Positions 36,439-48,575 of a stretch of 64,000 bases of DNA are shown here, piece after piece. The notes below the pieces were generated by a model. The model had not been told where the DNA came from and did no database searches. It saw only the letters and a list, made by a program, of their open reading frames with translations. The stretch is taken from the NCBI GenBank assembly GCA_001642005.1, contig LWCA01000036.1, positions 1-64,000 on the forward strand, given 5' to 3'. The stretch comes from Intoshia linei (taxonomy: Eukaryota; Orthonectida; Rhopaluridae). Both the position numbers and the translations under genes were made by a program. How positions within the stretch are numbered: position 1 is the stretch's first letter; each line of letters starts with the position of its first letter.

Positions 36439-37281
36439 TTATAAATTAAAATCAACAACAACGTCAACATTTTTAGTTTCGTCGTTGATTTTGTCTAAAA
36501 GTTGATCTGTAATTTTTTCATGGATACTTTCGTCAGTATCTACATTGGTAGTCGAATAATTATCGCTTATTTCGCTGATAGTTTGAGATATGTGACTGGT
36601 AGTCTTTTGTAATTGTTCATTTAAATGCTTATATTCATCTTGAGATACAGCATTAACTTCTTTTGAATTTTTTCGCTGGAGTCTAAAAATTACATGATTA
36701 ATACGGATCAATTTAATGTTTCATTTAATATCATGCTTCTCGTTTTATAAACCTCACAAAAAGGAATATGATTCATGACAAATAAATACAATTTTTAACC
36801 CATTCAAGTTAAATTATTAACTAAATACATAAATTGTAATAAATAAGTAATGCACTTTTAAAAATAGAAAAAATTTGAATTTAATTATGAGTTTTCAACC
36901 TTAACTTTAATAACCACTTATCCGCCTCTTAACAGGACTAGTTAAATGTGAACATAAAATAATTATTATAGTCAAAAATATAATTTTTTGAATGAGCAAA
37001 TTATGAAAAATTAAGCCACAAATATGGTCTCAGTACAATAGGTTCGGGTCTGAAATCAAATAAATTAATTAACAGCTAAGACCGGAAATCTGAGTAATTA
37101 CAGGGCTCCAATCTAATGTAACCAAAATTTGGATAAACTTTTTTAATTTTTTTAAAATTTGATTTAAAAAGTATACATCAACTGTTCGTTGTACAATGTC
37201 GTATCCTGTTTAATGTCCACAGAGGCAATGTCAATTTTGCCACGACGAAAACAATTTTCACATGTAAATTTCTTTTCGTTC
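36439..37281 (-). CDS. 3' part of an unknown gene with a CxxC and coiled-coil tail
   Basis: Two minus-strand exons, 37281-37177 and 36682-36439, join in phase 2 and end with TAA, giving about 116 C-terminal residues. The first exon begins in phase 2, so upstream exons exist but were not found. The upstream exon carries KKFTCENCFRRGKIDIASVD, a single CxxC with Arg/Lys around it. The second is an acidic, Ser/Thr/Gln-rich helical tail (DEYKHLNEQLQKTTSHISQT). It could be the 3' end of the LIM-domain gene at 40.2-40.8 kb, which lies on the same strand and lacks its end. However, the exon phases require at least one more exon, and the CxxC does not complete a LIM finger. Function unknown. Confidence 0.5.
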
Positions 37282-37299
37282 CTTTGAAATGAATTTAAG

Positions 37300-40140
37300 T
37301 GTAATTTTGTATTACAATCGACTAAAAATAGTATATATTCAGAGTGTATATAATAAATTATTCAGATACATATTGTTAGTACACTTTAAGTCCATTTTAA
37401 TGGAATATAGAAGTGATTCTTAAACATAAAACTCTACGGACTCTCATTTCACATAAAATTTATAAATCATACTTCTAATTACATTTTAGCTTTCATTTAC
37501 TAAATCTTTAAATGTCAATATATAAATGAGCCAATATCTCAAACCTTTTTAAATTTTCACAAAAAAATTAACAACTATTCTTAATGTTTAATATTCATAA
37601 ATTTAGCTTTACGATAGCTTCCCAGGGTAATGTGACTTTTGACGACATGAAGGTACAAATTTATTATAAAATATTTACTGAAAACATCTGTATTAAAATT
37701 GTCATATTTCGCGGAATCCTAGAAAATTATAAAGACCATCAAGAGTCCGCAGGTCCCAGTTTAAGAAACCAGGGAATATAGCAATAATAAGAAATGGCGT
37801 AATTTATGTTTTTATTAACATGTAAATTAAATTATTTTAAACTTTGACCAATGGTATTCACCTTTTTTCAGCTGATTCCTCACATTTTAATTCTCCGTTA
37901 AAATTTTAAAATTCCTCCATGGGAGGAATTACCCCGATTGAAAACACCGAGTTAAACCGATGTAAATTAAATGAATCGATTAATTCCCAAAACAGTAGAA
38001 AAAATAAACATAATTATTCATGAAATCATCAATATACTTCCTTCCCGGGTAATATCTTTTTCTACAAGGTCATTGTTGATAATTTAATTAGATGCACCGA
38101 ACCTATAATATAAAAACACGTGTTTAAAATACAATTAACAAATATCGTAAGATAAATAGAATATGTTGCATTTAGAATTAAAATTAAAACTATAAGGTTA
38201 AATTTATTGAGAAAAAATTGTATTCATTTTTGCTGAATTACCAAATTAAAATACATTCAATGTAAAATGTACATTTTTATCAAATGTTCATTCCCAGGGC
38301 TCATGACTTAAAAAACGTTCATAAACCGTTACTCAGCAAAGTTTAATTTATGAATAAATCTACAGTAAAACCTGCTATTCACCCTGTTAATTTATATTTA
38401 TATAGTAAAATTCTGTAATTCGCCCAAAATTTTTCATATTTTTTAAATTTCCAATAAAAACTTAGTGCATATTATAATTATAAAAAATTTATTTTAAGCA
38501 CAGTTTCAAAGTATTTCGAAACCATAATCCCTAATCTAATCTCGACATTTTAGACCCTCTCAGTGGCGGATCCAAGAGGCTAGTTAATGGGGTGCAAGCA
38601 AAGCGAAAAATATAGTAAGTATAGTAATATAAATTTTTTTCAGGGGCGTCTCTTTTAATTTCCGTTAAAGGTTGTTATACAATAGTTTCCAAATTTATAT
38701 TTTTTCGCAAAAATAAAAAAAATGATCAGCACAAAAAAAAAAAAAATTAATTTTGTTCATTAAATAATCCTAAATCAATTAGGTCCAGTCTTCTTGGATG
38801 TAGTATTGTAAATTCATTAACCAACATTAACATTACAAAACATTAATTAAAAATTTAGGGATACAACTGCACCTTTTGCACCCCCTTAAATCCACCCCTG
38901 CCTCTGATCGCAAATTATCGAGTTCCTTTCAATCTTTGCACACATTCAGTCTCATTCAATTTGAACACTCAAATACTTTCCAAATCATTTGTGCACTGTA
39001 CTCATTGAAGGAGTTGGACTTTACATTATTTAGATTTATATTTCATTATTGACAATAATTTCAGTAAAATCTATTTAATTAAGATTGTAGATAGTATATG
39101 AAAACTACAGTCGCTATTTTAAAATTAAAAATTAGTCAGTTAACGGTTCCACATCCAATGATTCAAATATGAATCATTCAAAATTTACCACCCCTTAATG
39201 GAAAATTCCCCTTTTACCAACTATGACATGCGATTCTAAATATGCCATATTTTTATTTTAGATATTGAATTAGATTGCTTTATGTAAACATGACATTCCA
39301 TTTAGTTAACAAAATTATAATTTTTAAGAAAATTTTTTTTCACTAGATAAAATGTTAATACTTTTACCCTTATAGAATTGAAAAAGTGTACATTTTATAT
39401 AAATATATAATTACGCAAGATTTATAAAATTGCATCAAAAATTAAAAATAGTAATTTGTCAAGTTTTAATAATAGGTAAACTTGGATTTTTCCTTAAATT
39501 TAGTTTATTATGGCTCTAAACTAAAGCCTCTAGTATAACATTTGATGATAAATAATTTTTTTAAATGTTTTTATATAAATTTGAAGTAATTTTAAAAATA
39601 AAAAAAAACAAAATATTCAAAACCTACTACCATTAATAATAACCAATTTTATCAAAATACAACAATAATTACAAATCTAATTAACGATAAAATAGATTTA
39701 TACCAATATAAAATTATGAAGAGTTCTTCAATAATTAAAGTAAAAATCTAAATTTTGTAGAAATAATTGATTAAAAGTACCCTAAAATCAATGAATCACA
39801 TTAAATTGGTTAGAAAAATCGAGCAAGTTAATGAATTTATTAGATTGCCTGTATTGCATAAATAAATGTTAAATTAGTAAATAACCTTCAACTAACTTTT
39901 ACATGAAACCTATTCAAAATATTTCTAATATCAATACACAGAAAATACCAGACCAATTAAAAAATATATTCCAGTATAAATCACCGTACTCGATCATATC
40001 CAAATAGGTGTGATGACATTTATTACATTAACCAATCCAATATTGAACCCAAAAAAATTATAGCATGCTTAATTTTTAAAAAAAATTTGTCTAAAATAGA
40101 TTTAAATTACATTCCCCCTATTCAAACTTGAGATTTTGAA
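37300..40140. other. gene-poor stretch with repeat fragments
   Basis: No confident gene. A plus-strand frame near 37584-37660 has an exon-like piece (GNVTFDDMK, bounded by CAG and GTACAA), but nothing to join it to. A block near 38570-38650 with 'agtggcggatccaagaggc' and one at 38870-38905 ('ccaccc ctgcctctgat') look like the two ends of a transposon of about 330 bases. 39285-39480 repeats part of ATR intron 3. Confidence 0.35.
39285..39480 (+). repeat. copy of an ATR intron 3 repeat
   Basis: Shares 'gacattccatttagtt', 'cactagataaaatgttaat', 'acccttatagaattgaaaa' and 'acgcaagatttataaaatt' with 26165-26365 in the same order and spacing. Non-coding. Confidence 0.65.
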
Positions 40141-40207
40141 ATGAACATTCCCAGTAAAACTGAAAAATGTACATTTCAAATTTTGTAAATTATATAACAA
40201 AACTTAC

Positions 40208-40752
40208 AACATCTGAAGCATTGAGAATGCCAGACAGATTCACCAGCAAGCAATTTTTCAGCAAAATAGACACTTTTGCCACACTTAAAACATTTTTCAA
40301 TGTTCGAATTGGTAAGATTAAGAGGAGTTTTATTTTCATTTTTGACAGTATTTTCGCCACCTTTGTTGCCCCTAAATTGACTACTTTGCATAACAATCTG
40401 AGCATATTCTTTATTTCCGTCAAATTTGTAATTATTCGAAGCTTGGGTGAGTTTAACATGACTCTTCATATGACTTTGGCAGAAAATTTTATTATCTTGA
40501 GCTCGGACAGAGATGAGGTTTAAAATTTTACCGCAATCTTCATGGGTGCATTTAAAACACCATTTATGCCAACTTTCTGTGCCATATGTGATCATTTCAT
40601 TATGGTAAACAGATTTTCCACAATTGTAACAAGCTGGCGCAGTAATTGACGCCATTCTAGGTATTTTTGGTTTATAAGACGTTTTTCCTAATAAACAGTA
40701 AATATATATCAAAATACTAAAAAATATTAAAATTACCTGAATTTGATTGCAT
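40208..40752 (-). CDS. LIM-domain protein, 5' part only
   Basis: Minus-strand exon 1 is 40752-40737 (16 bases, MQSNS plus one base). Exon 2 is 40687-40208, ending at a strong GTAAGT donor in phase 1. LIM domains are double zinc fingers used for protein docking, often on the actin cytoskeleton. The first LIM is complete: CYNCGKSVYHNEM, WHKWCFKC, then CGKIL and IFCQSHMKSH. A Lys/Asn linker of about 45 residues follows. The second LIM starts with CFKCGKSVYFAEKLLAG and WHSQCFRC, and then the exon ends. The rest of the second LIM must be in an exon I could not find before 37.3 kb. A 16-base first exon is unusual but has good splice signals. An alternative start is the internal ATG of MASITAPACYNC. 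The layout resembles CRP/LASP-type small LIM proteins; the subfamily is not assigned. Confidence 0.75.
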
Positions 40753-41409
40753 GTTTAAAATTTATGAGTAAAAATGTAATTCAATGCGTTAAATTAATGT
40801 GTAGTATTGACTGAAAGTCTAAACAAAAGCTAGAGCGATAATTAATAAATTATACAGCTACTGTTGGAATTTAAAAGTGCGACACAAATTGTATGATACA
40901 ATTGTGGCTAGAGAATGTATCAACGATAAATCAACATTTCATTAGTAACAAATGACCAAATCATTGTTCGCGAGTCTCAACCTGACTACTAGTCAGTGAC
41001 TATAATATAGTACAATTACACGCTTCATACATTCCAACAGAGTTAAATTATATGTATCAAGTTACCGTTTTGAAAATTTTAAAATGTGTAGCAGAATAAA
41101 CAGACTAAAATGTATTTACTTGGTGTATGGCGATATTTTTAAAATGTAAATAAATGTATCATACACATTACATCCAATTTATTAATTACACTGAAGATTT
41201 CATATTATTCTGTGCATAACTGTAATTTATTTTAAAGAATCAAGCCAAAATAAATATAACAAGTAAGTAAATAAACCAATACATACGAAATTGTATAACA
41301 ATTTTTTAAAATTCAAATGTCTAAAAAAAGTAATGCCATGCCATTATATTTAAGGGTAATTGACATTTATTAATTGACGTAATTAAATCTCTGTTAGAAT
41401 TTTAATACT

Positions 41410-41568
41410 ATGAATATATCAGATGAAGTGGACGCTGCAATCGTTAAACTTAAAACTACAAATCCAAATGACATCAAAACAAAGGTAGAAAATGAAATGG
41501 AATGTCTTATACTATTGATACAAAATCCTCGATTTATAGATTCACTTAAAAACATTTTACCTTATTAA
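41410..41568 (+). CDS. small ORF of 52 residues, possible gene
   Basis: An uninterrupted plus-strand frame, MNISDEVDAAIVKLKTTNPN through to a LKNILPY end. It is acidic-basic and helical, with balanced codon use for this AT-rich region. It lies between the divergent LIM gene (658 bases away) and the converging TFAM 3' end (75 bases away), which fits the compact packing elsewhere. No signal peptide or domain. It may also be part of a spliced gene, because AAAG followed by GTAGAA at about 41483 could serve as a donor. Confidence 0.4.
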   Translation: MNISDEVDAAIVKLKTTNPNDIKTKVENEMECLILLIQNPRFIDSLKNILPY

Positions 41569-41643
41569 ATTTGAAGGTTAAATTTTAATTTACACGTTAA
41601 TTAAACCTTTAAAAATGGGTTGATTAATTATTAACAAAATAAT

Positions 41644-44600
41644 TTACATTTTATTTTTAATAGCTGGAATCAATTTCAATACAGAGTATTCTCCTTGATT
41701 TTTCATGTGAATAATCCATTTATCGAATTTTTCTTTGTACAAAGTATATTGCTTTTTATACAAGAGTTTATATTTCTAAAATTAAAATTTATACTTTTAT
41801 GTAATGTGAAAATCATACATCCTTTTCTTTTGTAGACATTGCATTCCACAACTTTGCAGCTTTAATGAAGCATACAGTTCTAAATAAATTTTTTTATATT
41901 CTTTAAAATTATGGTAAGTTTTATTTAAAGTGACATTGTACATAAATCAGTTTCAAGAAAAATTTCCAATGTCATTTAGTCTTTTTTCCAATCAAATATA
42001 TTTTGAAATGTATCAATTTATCATAATTGTAATTTCAATATTTTTCAATAAGATGACTAATAACTGAGACTTTGTAATTCAGAGTCAATTGGAATTTTTC
42101 AATATAGACACATAAATTTGCTTTCATTCACCCGTACATTTTTTATATTAACAAATTATGTAAATAAATTACAAAATGTACTTTAATTTTAAAAACATGA
42201 CACTACATGTACATCCAACGATTTCAGGATATACACTTTCAGGGAGCGAACCGCATTTACATTTTATTCATATAATGAAAACGCTATCTTCAGCATATAC
42301 ACTAAAACAGGGATGTCAAATCTGTTGCCCACTTAATATTTTTTATTTAAAAAAAGGAAATATTTAATTGTTAGCGGTTATTAAATCATAATTTATTAAT
42401 TATAATTATTACAATAATTATTGTCTGTAAAGAACTGAATTCTAAGTTATTAAAAAGTGTTATCCACTATATTTTTAAATCTTTAAAAGTCTACCATAAA
42501 AAAATCTTAGATTCACCCCTGTGGCTAGGTGAATATATTTCAATTTATATTGCGGCCCATTAAAAAAAAATTTGTCCATGACAACCCTGTCTAGAAAGTG
42601 GTTCCCAAATGGGATCTACAGAAGCCATTTTAAACGGGGTCCCCGGCAGTTTTTTGAGTTAATGAAAAAAAATTGTTATTTATAGAAATAAAATGAAAAA
42701 TGATATTTCGGTAATGATAGTAATTATTTCTAATTAACGCCATCTGATTTAATATCTTTTTTCTATTTCGCATAAATTTAAGTGAATATATTAAATACTC
42801 TATATAAACGTAAAAACAATAATTCTATATCTTTTACTAATATAAAATTGAATGTCTATGCGAGTTTGTTACCGTATATTTAAATAATTGAAAATCGTAC
42901 AATATAAAAAAAACCACAATTTCTTATACAGTGTTTCCCAGGAGTGTTTATATCTATTTTTCGTTTCTAGATTTGAGTTCTTGACGGACAAAAACCCAAT
43001 TTGCCTTTTTATGTAAAAATAAAATCATCCCAAAAATGTAATAAAACAAATTCTGGGCGCGGTTTAAAATCTCCGCCTCAGAAATGCACACCTTCTTAGT
43101 CAAACCCACAAATTACACAATGGTTAAAAAAATGAAACATGTCCTAAACTTTTATAAAACTTAAATTATGGGATAGCTTTAAAAGCCATAAGCATTATAA
43201 TAAATAACAACCTCAAAAAGTGCATTTTAACGATTAAAATAACAAATTTACCCTTTTTTTAAAAAATAAAAACAGACCTAGAATTAAAAAAACATTACAG
43301 ACGACACAGTTATATCCAGTTAACGCACGCAAAAAATTTCAATCTTAAAATGTAACTCCTTCACGGTCAAAAAAGCAGTTTATTATTCATTTTTTTATTT
43401 CAAAAGTTAAAATTCAACTAAAAATTTAAAATAATCAACGGTTCTACAATGAAGGTGCTAAATTTAAAATAGGTTAAGAAACCTGGATTAATATGTAACT
43501 ATTATAATTAAGTATGTAATTACTTTTTATCGTTCTTTAACTTTTCAGAATTTAATTTAATAAACAAAGCAAATTGGTTAGAAGCACCACATTCTGGCAT
43601 TTGATAATTTCTAGCAACTTTTAAAACGTACTTCTAAAATTAATAATAAATATTAAGCAGAGTATATAATGTTTCACATATCTAATATAGTCAATTCTCC
43701 AGAGATAAAAATTATTTTTTTTTATTTGAACAAAAATACATGCTCAAAATTGAAAATATCTCTGTTAGAAAAAATTTTCAAGTTATAAAAAACAGAAAAT
43801 AGGTCATTCAAAAATACAAAGAAATAATTATCATGAAAAAAATAGAATATTCCAATATTATCACGTGAAATCATAAAAAATATTAAAACACCCAAAGAAA
43901 ACTTGTAGATAAATATAAAATCGCAGTTGGTATAGTTTACATTCCTTAAAGATGGTAAAGAAGTTAAGAAATCAATGAACAATGTATAATCGGTAAAAAC
44001 AAGAAAATTAAGCAAAATTCATTTAAATATGGAATCATATTACTTGAATGTTTTCACATCAGCAAAATTTAAACTTTATAATCAGTGATGAAGATGTTAG
44101 ACAAGATACACCGAAAAAATGGGGGAAATTGGTAAAGAAAATTTTACGGCGTCTACTGGGTGCTTCGATAATTTTAAAAAAAGACACACTATAAAAAAAC
44201 TAATAACTAAAAGGTGAAGCAAATTTTATTTACATATATACTAATTTGCTAGACAAGTTTTTGAAAATTTTGAAAAAATATGGAAAAATTGTAAGTTACA
44301 ATTTGTAACAAGAACATGTAATTGTTAATTGCGTGAAACAGACTGACATGAGACATACTATTTTGTTGTTCATACTTATGAAACCTTTGGTCAGATATTA
44401 ATCAAAAAACCTCATTGTTTTAAAAACAATAAACACATATAATAAAAAATCTTAATATTGATTATACTTATACTTAACAAACTTTGTTCATTTCTTCTAT
44501 ATTGAAAAAATTTTTAATTTGACATTTTGACGTTCATCTTTAGAGAATTTACTGTAACTGAAAAACACTTAAAATTCTACCAATTGCAAAATTAAAATCT

Positions 44601-46208
44601 TATCAACGATTAGTTAATTTAACCTTGTAAAGATAAGGTGTATTGTATATTCTGTTTATGTGTTGGAATTTACTATATGCAATGTTTTTTCCTTTGATTT
44701 GATCGGATTTATTATAATAGTCCAGCAAGTTTTCATGGTATACTTCTATATATTTCTAAAAAAAGTTAATGGTAATATTATTAAAAAAAATATTTAAATT
44801 TCATTTCTCTTTACCAGATACAATGCAATGAAATATTTCAAATGTGTAAGTAAAACTTGACATACCGATTAGAGTTCTCAACACGATCCGCAGCACTAAA
44901 TTTTAAATTTTGATGAATAATTACTGATAGTTTATTATAATTATTCGGTAAAATCCTTAACTAACTTTAACCCGAACAAAAACTTAAACCGTGCTGCAGA
45001 ACTCTAATATTTATCATATCAAAGCAATTAAATACACATATTACCATTTTATCATATTCTTTCATGTGGAACCATTTTTTACATAAATGTTGATGCACTA
45101 ATCGCATATCACCAAATGTTTTAACAATAGTTTCATCTTGTTTCATCATTTTTTGTACATAGGTAATATAGGGAGCTAAAATAGAAACACGTAAGTATAA
45201 ACATTAATTTTACAAATTAAAAAAATTCTACCAGAGCCAAGACCCTCCCAAGAGGCTTCGGAGAAATTTATGCAAAATGGTGGCTCATTTTTTCAAATTG
45301 AGAATTAAACAAAATGATATTTTTTAAAAGACTATTACTATTTTACTATATGGCAGTAGTTTTTGATTGGGGTCCAAAACTATATGTCTGGGTCCGTGAG
45401 ATTTAAATAAAATTTAGTTTATTTTTATATGAGAATTTTCATTATTTATTAAATAGTTGCCAGAGGTTGGGAATTTATCCCAAAGCCTAGAAAACCGTTA
45501 CAATATTATTTCAAAAATCCTACTTTTATTACACCATTAATATAATTTAATAAAAAGTAACATTTCAAACCCTCAGGAAAAAATGTACTTTTACAGATAT
45601 TTTTTTGAAAAACCCGTTTTTACCAAATCTTATAAGCAACAACTTCCTAATCCAAAACCCAAAATAAAAAATCCTCTTTTTCCAATAAATAATTTTTTTG
45701 AAAAACACGATTTTACCAAATCATATGAAAAAAAACTATTAATTAATAAATTTTTTATATTTCATGTTCCTTTAGGGGTCCAAAAATATAAATATTTTTA
45801 AATGGGATGTGGAAAAGCAGCGTTTCCTAAATGCTGGTCCGTGAAAATTTTTTACCGGTGCGCTAAACACACATTACATATTGTCAAACAATCTTCTAGA
45901 AATGAGTTATGAACAGGGCGTTATCGAAAATTAGGTTTGTATGTTTATGGAAAGAGTATGTACATTTAACGAAACGTAAACATTTCGGATTAGTTTTTTT
46001 AATACACACAATATGTATTTGGATGATTTAGTCACTAAATTTTAGTGTAAAAATTAATATTGTCATAATTACGCAAGATTATTATACATTAATTCACTAA
46101 ATAATAGATAAAACACTTACTAACTGGACGTTTTGGGAATGGAATCAAAACAGACATATTTTTATACAGTTGAATCACAGGAATGTGTAATTTTTTTAAA
46201 ATTTTCAT
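41644..46208 (-). CDS. TFAM: mitochondrial transcription factor A
   Basis: Six minus-strand exons: 46208-46121, 45175-45045, 44755-44624, 43633-43524, 41879-41819 and 41775-41644. All phases agree and give 217 residues (human 246). TFAM packages mitochondrial DNA and bends its promoters using two HMG boxes. The N-terminus is a basic, Asp/Glu-free leader fitting a mitochondrial transit peptide (MKILKKLHIPVIQLYKNM). Box 1 begins PFPKRPVTPYITY and includes LCKKWFHMKEYDKM. The linker is Tyr/Lys-rich. Box 2 includes ASNQFALFIKL, then AAKLWNAMSTKEKDKY and YKEKFDKWI. TFAM rather than HMGB is favoured by the leader, the linker length and the weak box 2. Introns reach 1.6 kb and hold repeats. The fifth donor (GTATGA) is ordinary. 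No break seen. Confidence 0.85.
42308..42589 (+). mobile_element. 282-base hAT-like MITE in TFAM intron 4
   Basis: Starts CAGGGATGTCAAATCTGTTG and ends GTCCATGACAACCCTG, imperfect inverted ends of hAT type. The right flank is TCTAGAAA; the left flank CACTAAAA does not match it well, so a target duplication is not proven. The small open frame at 42176-42367 crosses its left end and is not a gene. Confidence 0.65.
42595..42700 (+). mobile_element. second hAT-type end next to the 282-base MITE
   Basis: GTGGTTCCCAAATGGGATC followed by GGGGTCCCCGGCAG resembles the outer end of family C (CAGTGGTTCCCAA). It sits only six bases after the preceding MITE, so two elements adjoin. The far end was not located. 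Confidence 0.45.
42910..43450 (-). repeat. family B repeat, reverse copy in TFAM intron 4
   Basis: Reverse order of family B phrases: 'caggagtgtttatatc', 'gttcttgacggacaaaaac', 'gcaacctcaaaaagtgc'-like, 'ccagttaacgcacgcaaaa' and 'ctccttcacggtcaaaaaa'. It is about 500 bases long and non-coding. Confidence 0.7.
44040..44215 (+). pseudogene. pogo/Tigger-like transposase DNA-binding remnant
   Basis: In TFAM intron 3, opposite strand. One frame reads WGKLVKK and, after a one-base shift, the next reads ASTGCFDNFKKRHTIKKL. The second is the typical Tc5/CENP-B-type helix-turn-helix of pogo-Tigger transposases, in which a G-W-F-x-x-F-K-x-R-H pattern is conserved; here the Trp is Cys. Only about 55 residues remain and the frame is broken. 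Non-functional. Confidence 0.6.
45353..45800 (+). mobile_element. family C hAT-like element in TFAM intron 1
   Basis: Begins CAGTAGTTTTTGATTGGGG and runs through 'gggtccgtgagatttaaat', 'gccagaggttgggaattta' and 'ttttaccaaatc' tracts, the same order as 23101-23400. The open frame at 45583-45801 lies wholly within it and is an artefact of the tracts. The right end is not clear. Confidence 0.65.
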
Positions 46209-46519
46209 TTCCGAGAAGTAAAAATATACTCCTACATTTCACATTAATAAAATTATTTTCAAGTTAAACAGCAAGCTTTGAAACTTTGTAGTATTTATAA
46301 ATTTATCATTTTATATTTTTTAATTATATTGACTTGTAAATGATGGACATAATTTTTAATAGAATTATACAACGTGCATTTAATGCTTATTTCATCTTAT
46401 TGTTTTATCTTTTTATCCAACAATTCCATCTCTCGTAAACGCTAAATTTTAAATTTTAAACATAAAATAAAAAATATATAAAGTATAGATGTACTAATAT
46501 CATATTACACTAGCTTGAC

Positions 46520-46960
46520 TGTTATATACTTCGTTCAGATAGCATCATAGCTCTACCGAGGGCGGATATTTTTATTTTACTAGAAAAATAAATTCAAAAA
46601 GAAAATTTCACCTGAAAATGCTACTACAGTGATATCTCGATATAGTCACGTTCGATTACTTAAATTTTAATTAAATATAAAAACGATAACAAAGTTTTTT
46701 TTTTAGTAATTCGTTGTTGTAGTTATAATTTATATTATTACATATCCTAGAAAAATCTGATTTTTTTTAAACAAAAGGGGAAATATGGTTTTGACCCTGA
46801 AGGACTCAAATTCTGAAACTGAAAAATGGATAAAAACACGTATTGGGAAAAACGGTATTAGAAATTGGTGTTTTTTAAATCCTGCGACGGTCAATTTTTT
46901 CAATAAATGGTTACACAAATCAACGTTTATTTTTATGTAAGTAAAGGACTAGTCAACACT
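46520..46960 (+). repeat. repeat fragments between TFAM and EVG1
   Basis: At 46545-46565 the phrase TAGCTCTACCGAGGGCGG is the reverse of the 'GCCCTCGGCAGAGCTAGG' end also seen at 51910 and 56279. From 46740, family B phrases occur ('ttttgaccctgaaggactc', 'acgtattgggaaaaacgg', 'atttttatgtaagtaaagg'). Confidence 0.55.
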
Positions 46961-47155
46961 AACAAATATTTCTTTATACTATTGATTTTATCTGGTGTAA
47001 TTTTTTTTTACGATTCTAATGATAGTACACACAAAAAAAGTTTACACAGAACAGAGTAACACAGAAATTACAATTAAACATTTTGATATTATTTAAAAAT
47101 TTTTATTTATTTTAATTAAAAAATGTTTATATTTGTCGTAGCAATTTATTGTACA

Positions 47156-48575
47156 TTATAATAATAATGGATTCAAGTATACCTGAGAAATTTCAAAATT
47201 AATCTGATTTTTATATTTCATTTCTTTACCCATCATTTTCATTTCTTGTAAAAAATTTTCTCTTTCGTTAATTTCTTTATTTACTAAAATTAGACATTAA
47301 AAATGAACAACCAAAAGAAATTTGCTTTATTGAAAGCTTTCATACACTAGGCTTTTTTTCACTTAACCATTTTTAACATTCTAAAATACTATTTCTTTAT
47401 CTCTCTATTTATATTATAGTCACTATAATATAGTGTATGTGCCATCATGGCACATGTCAAGGTCTAATTGTAATTCAAAATGAAATAATTTTTTACATAG
47501 TTTAAAATTATACCAAAATGTATAAAAGCGGTTTTTTACACTGCACTCCGAGTATCAATATTTTATTAACATTTTGGAAATTATAAATTACATTCATTAA
47601 ATCGGAAATCGTTATCAAAATTTTCCATGCTTTTTAACTTTTCATTCAGTAATCTCTTTTTAAACTTGATTTGAGCTTCAATGTTTTTCTTTTTTACATT
47701 TTTTCCATAAACTAATAAATTTATGTAACGTTTCTTTTCGTTTTCATCCAAAGGAACTAAATTAGAAGCATTAGTACAATATTTAATCTATATACATTTT
47801 TAATTGTGTATTTATGTGTTAAGCAATCCTATGAAATCATACTTTTATTGCACCTTGGAATATATTTTTCTCGTTCATATAACCCGCCATCTATAATATC
47901 TTGTTTTTTTCGTAGTTTTGGAATGTAATTGTTTTTTTCTATTTTAGATTTTTTTAATACGATATCCTGATTATATTTTGACGAATGCGGGTTGCATCGT
48001 AATGATAAAATTTGACCATCTAATAATAGTAAATTTAATTATTTTTTCATTATTCATTTCACCTTTTATGACATCATTAATTTGACGTCTTTGAAACATT
48101 GTTAATTTGCTTTCATTAATCAAATCTAAGACGATTAGTAATTTATATTTTTAGTATTATTATATAAAAAAATTTTCACTTTGATATTATTTTTAGGTAC
48201 AGTAGTTCAAATTTAGGATTAATATTTGATATAGATACTCATGCACGGAGTTCTATGTTCTTTTTAAAAAAATCATTAAATACAAAAATGTTATATAGAT
48301 TTTGAAAACCACTATGATTAATATTATTTCGTTTGTTTTTCCTTTTATATTAAATTTACAAGATTCGGAAAATAAGTTATACAATTCGTAAACATTACTG
48401 AAAAAAGGGAAGGGTCACTGATAAAATATTATCTAAAATTTTAAGCTATAAATTTAATTAATTCTTTAATCCTACCGTTCAATAGATTTTGTGTACTTTG
48501 ACTATATTTACCAGTATGACTTTTTCCAGGATTCCAAAATCCTCCATTTTTTACTATTTGCGAATTGTCAGTCAT
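47156..48575 (-). CDS. EVG1/UPF0193 (C22orf23-like) cilia-associated protein
   Basis: Minus-strand exons 48575-48476, 48125-48063, 48019-47843, 47756-47592 and 47283-47183, in matching phases. They encode 202 residues up to EISQ, against 217 for the human protein. Matches to the human protein are clear in order: YSQSTQNLLNDLINESKLTM, FQRRQINDVIK, a Cys-Pro-containing LRCNPHSS, YEREKYIP, and KEINERENFLQEM followed by EISQ. The family is conserved in ciliated organisms and its function is poorly known. The last conserved piece should follow EISQ in another exon, which I did not find. Reading through the donor adds only VYLNPLLL and a stop at 47156. Whether the tail is lost or lies in an unseen small exon is open. 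All introns but the first are under 400 bases. Confidence 0.85.

Noticed and set aside
40167-40523. 118-codon plus-strand frame
   Set aside because: Antisense shadow of the LIM-domain exon.
36439-40752. Joining the LIM gene directly to the CxxC exon at 37281
   Set aside because: Phase 1 donor does not fit the phase 2 start, and the result does not complete the second LIM finger.
43722-44015. 97-codon minus-strand hydrophobic frame
   Set aside because: Phe-rich low-complexity sequence in a TFAM intron; TFAM exons splice without it.
45583-45801. 72-codon plus-strand frame
   Set aside because: Lies inside a family C repeat and is made of its repeated tracts.
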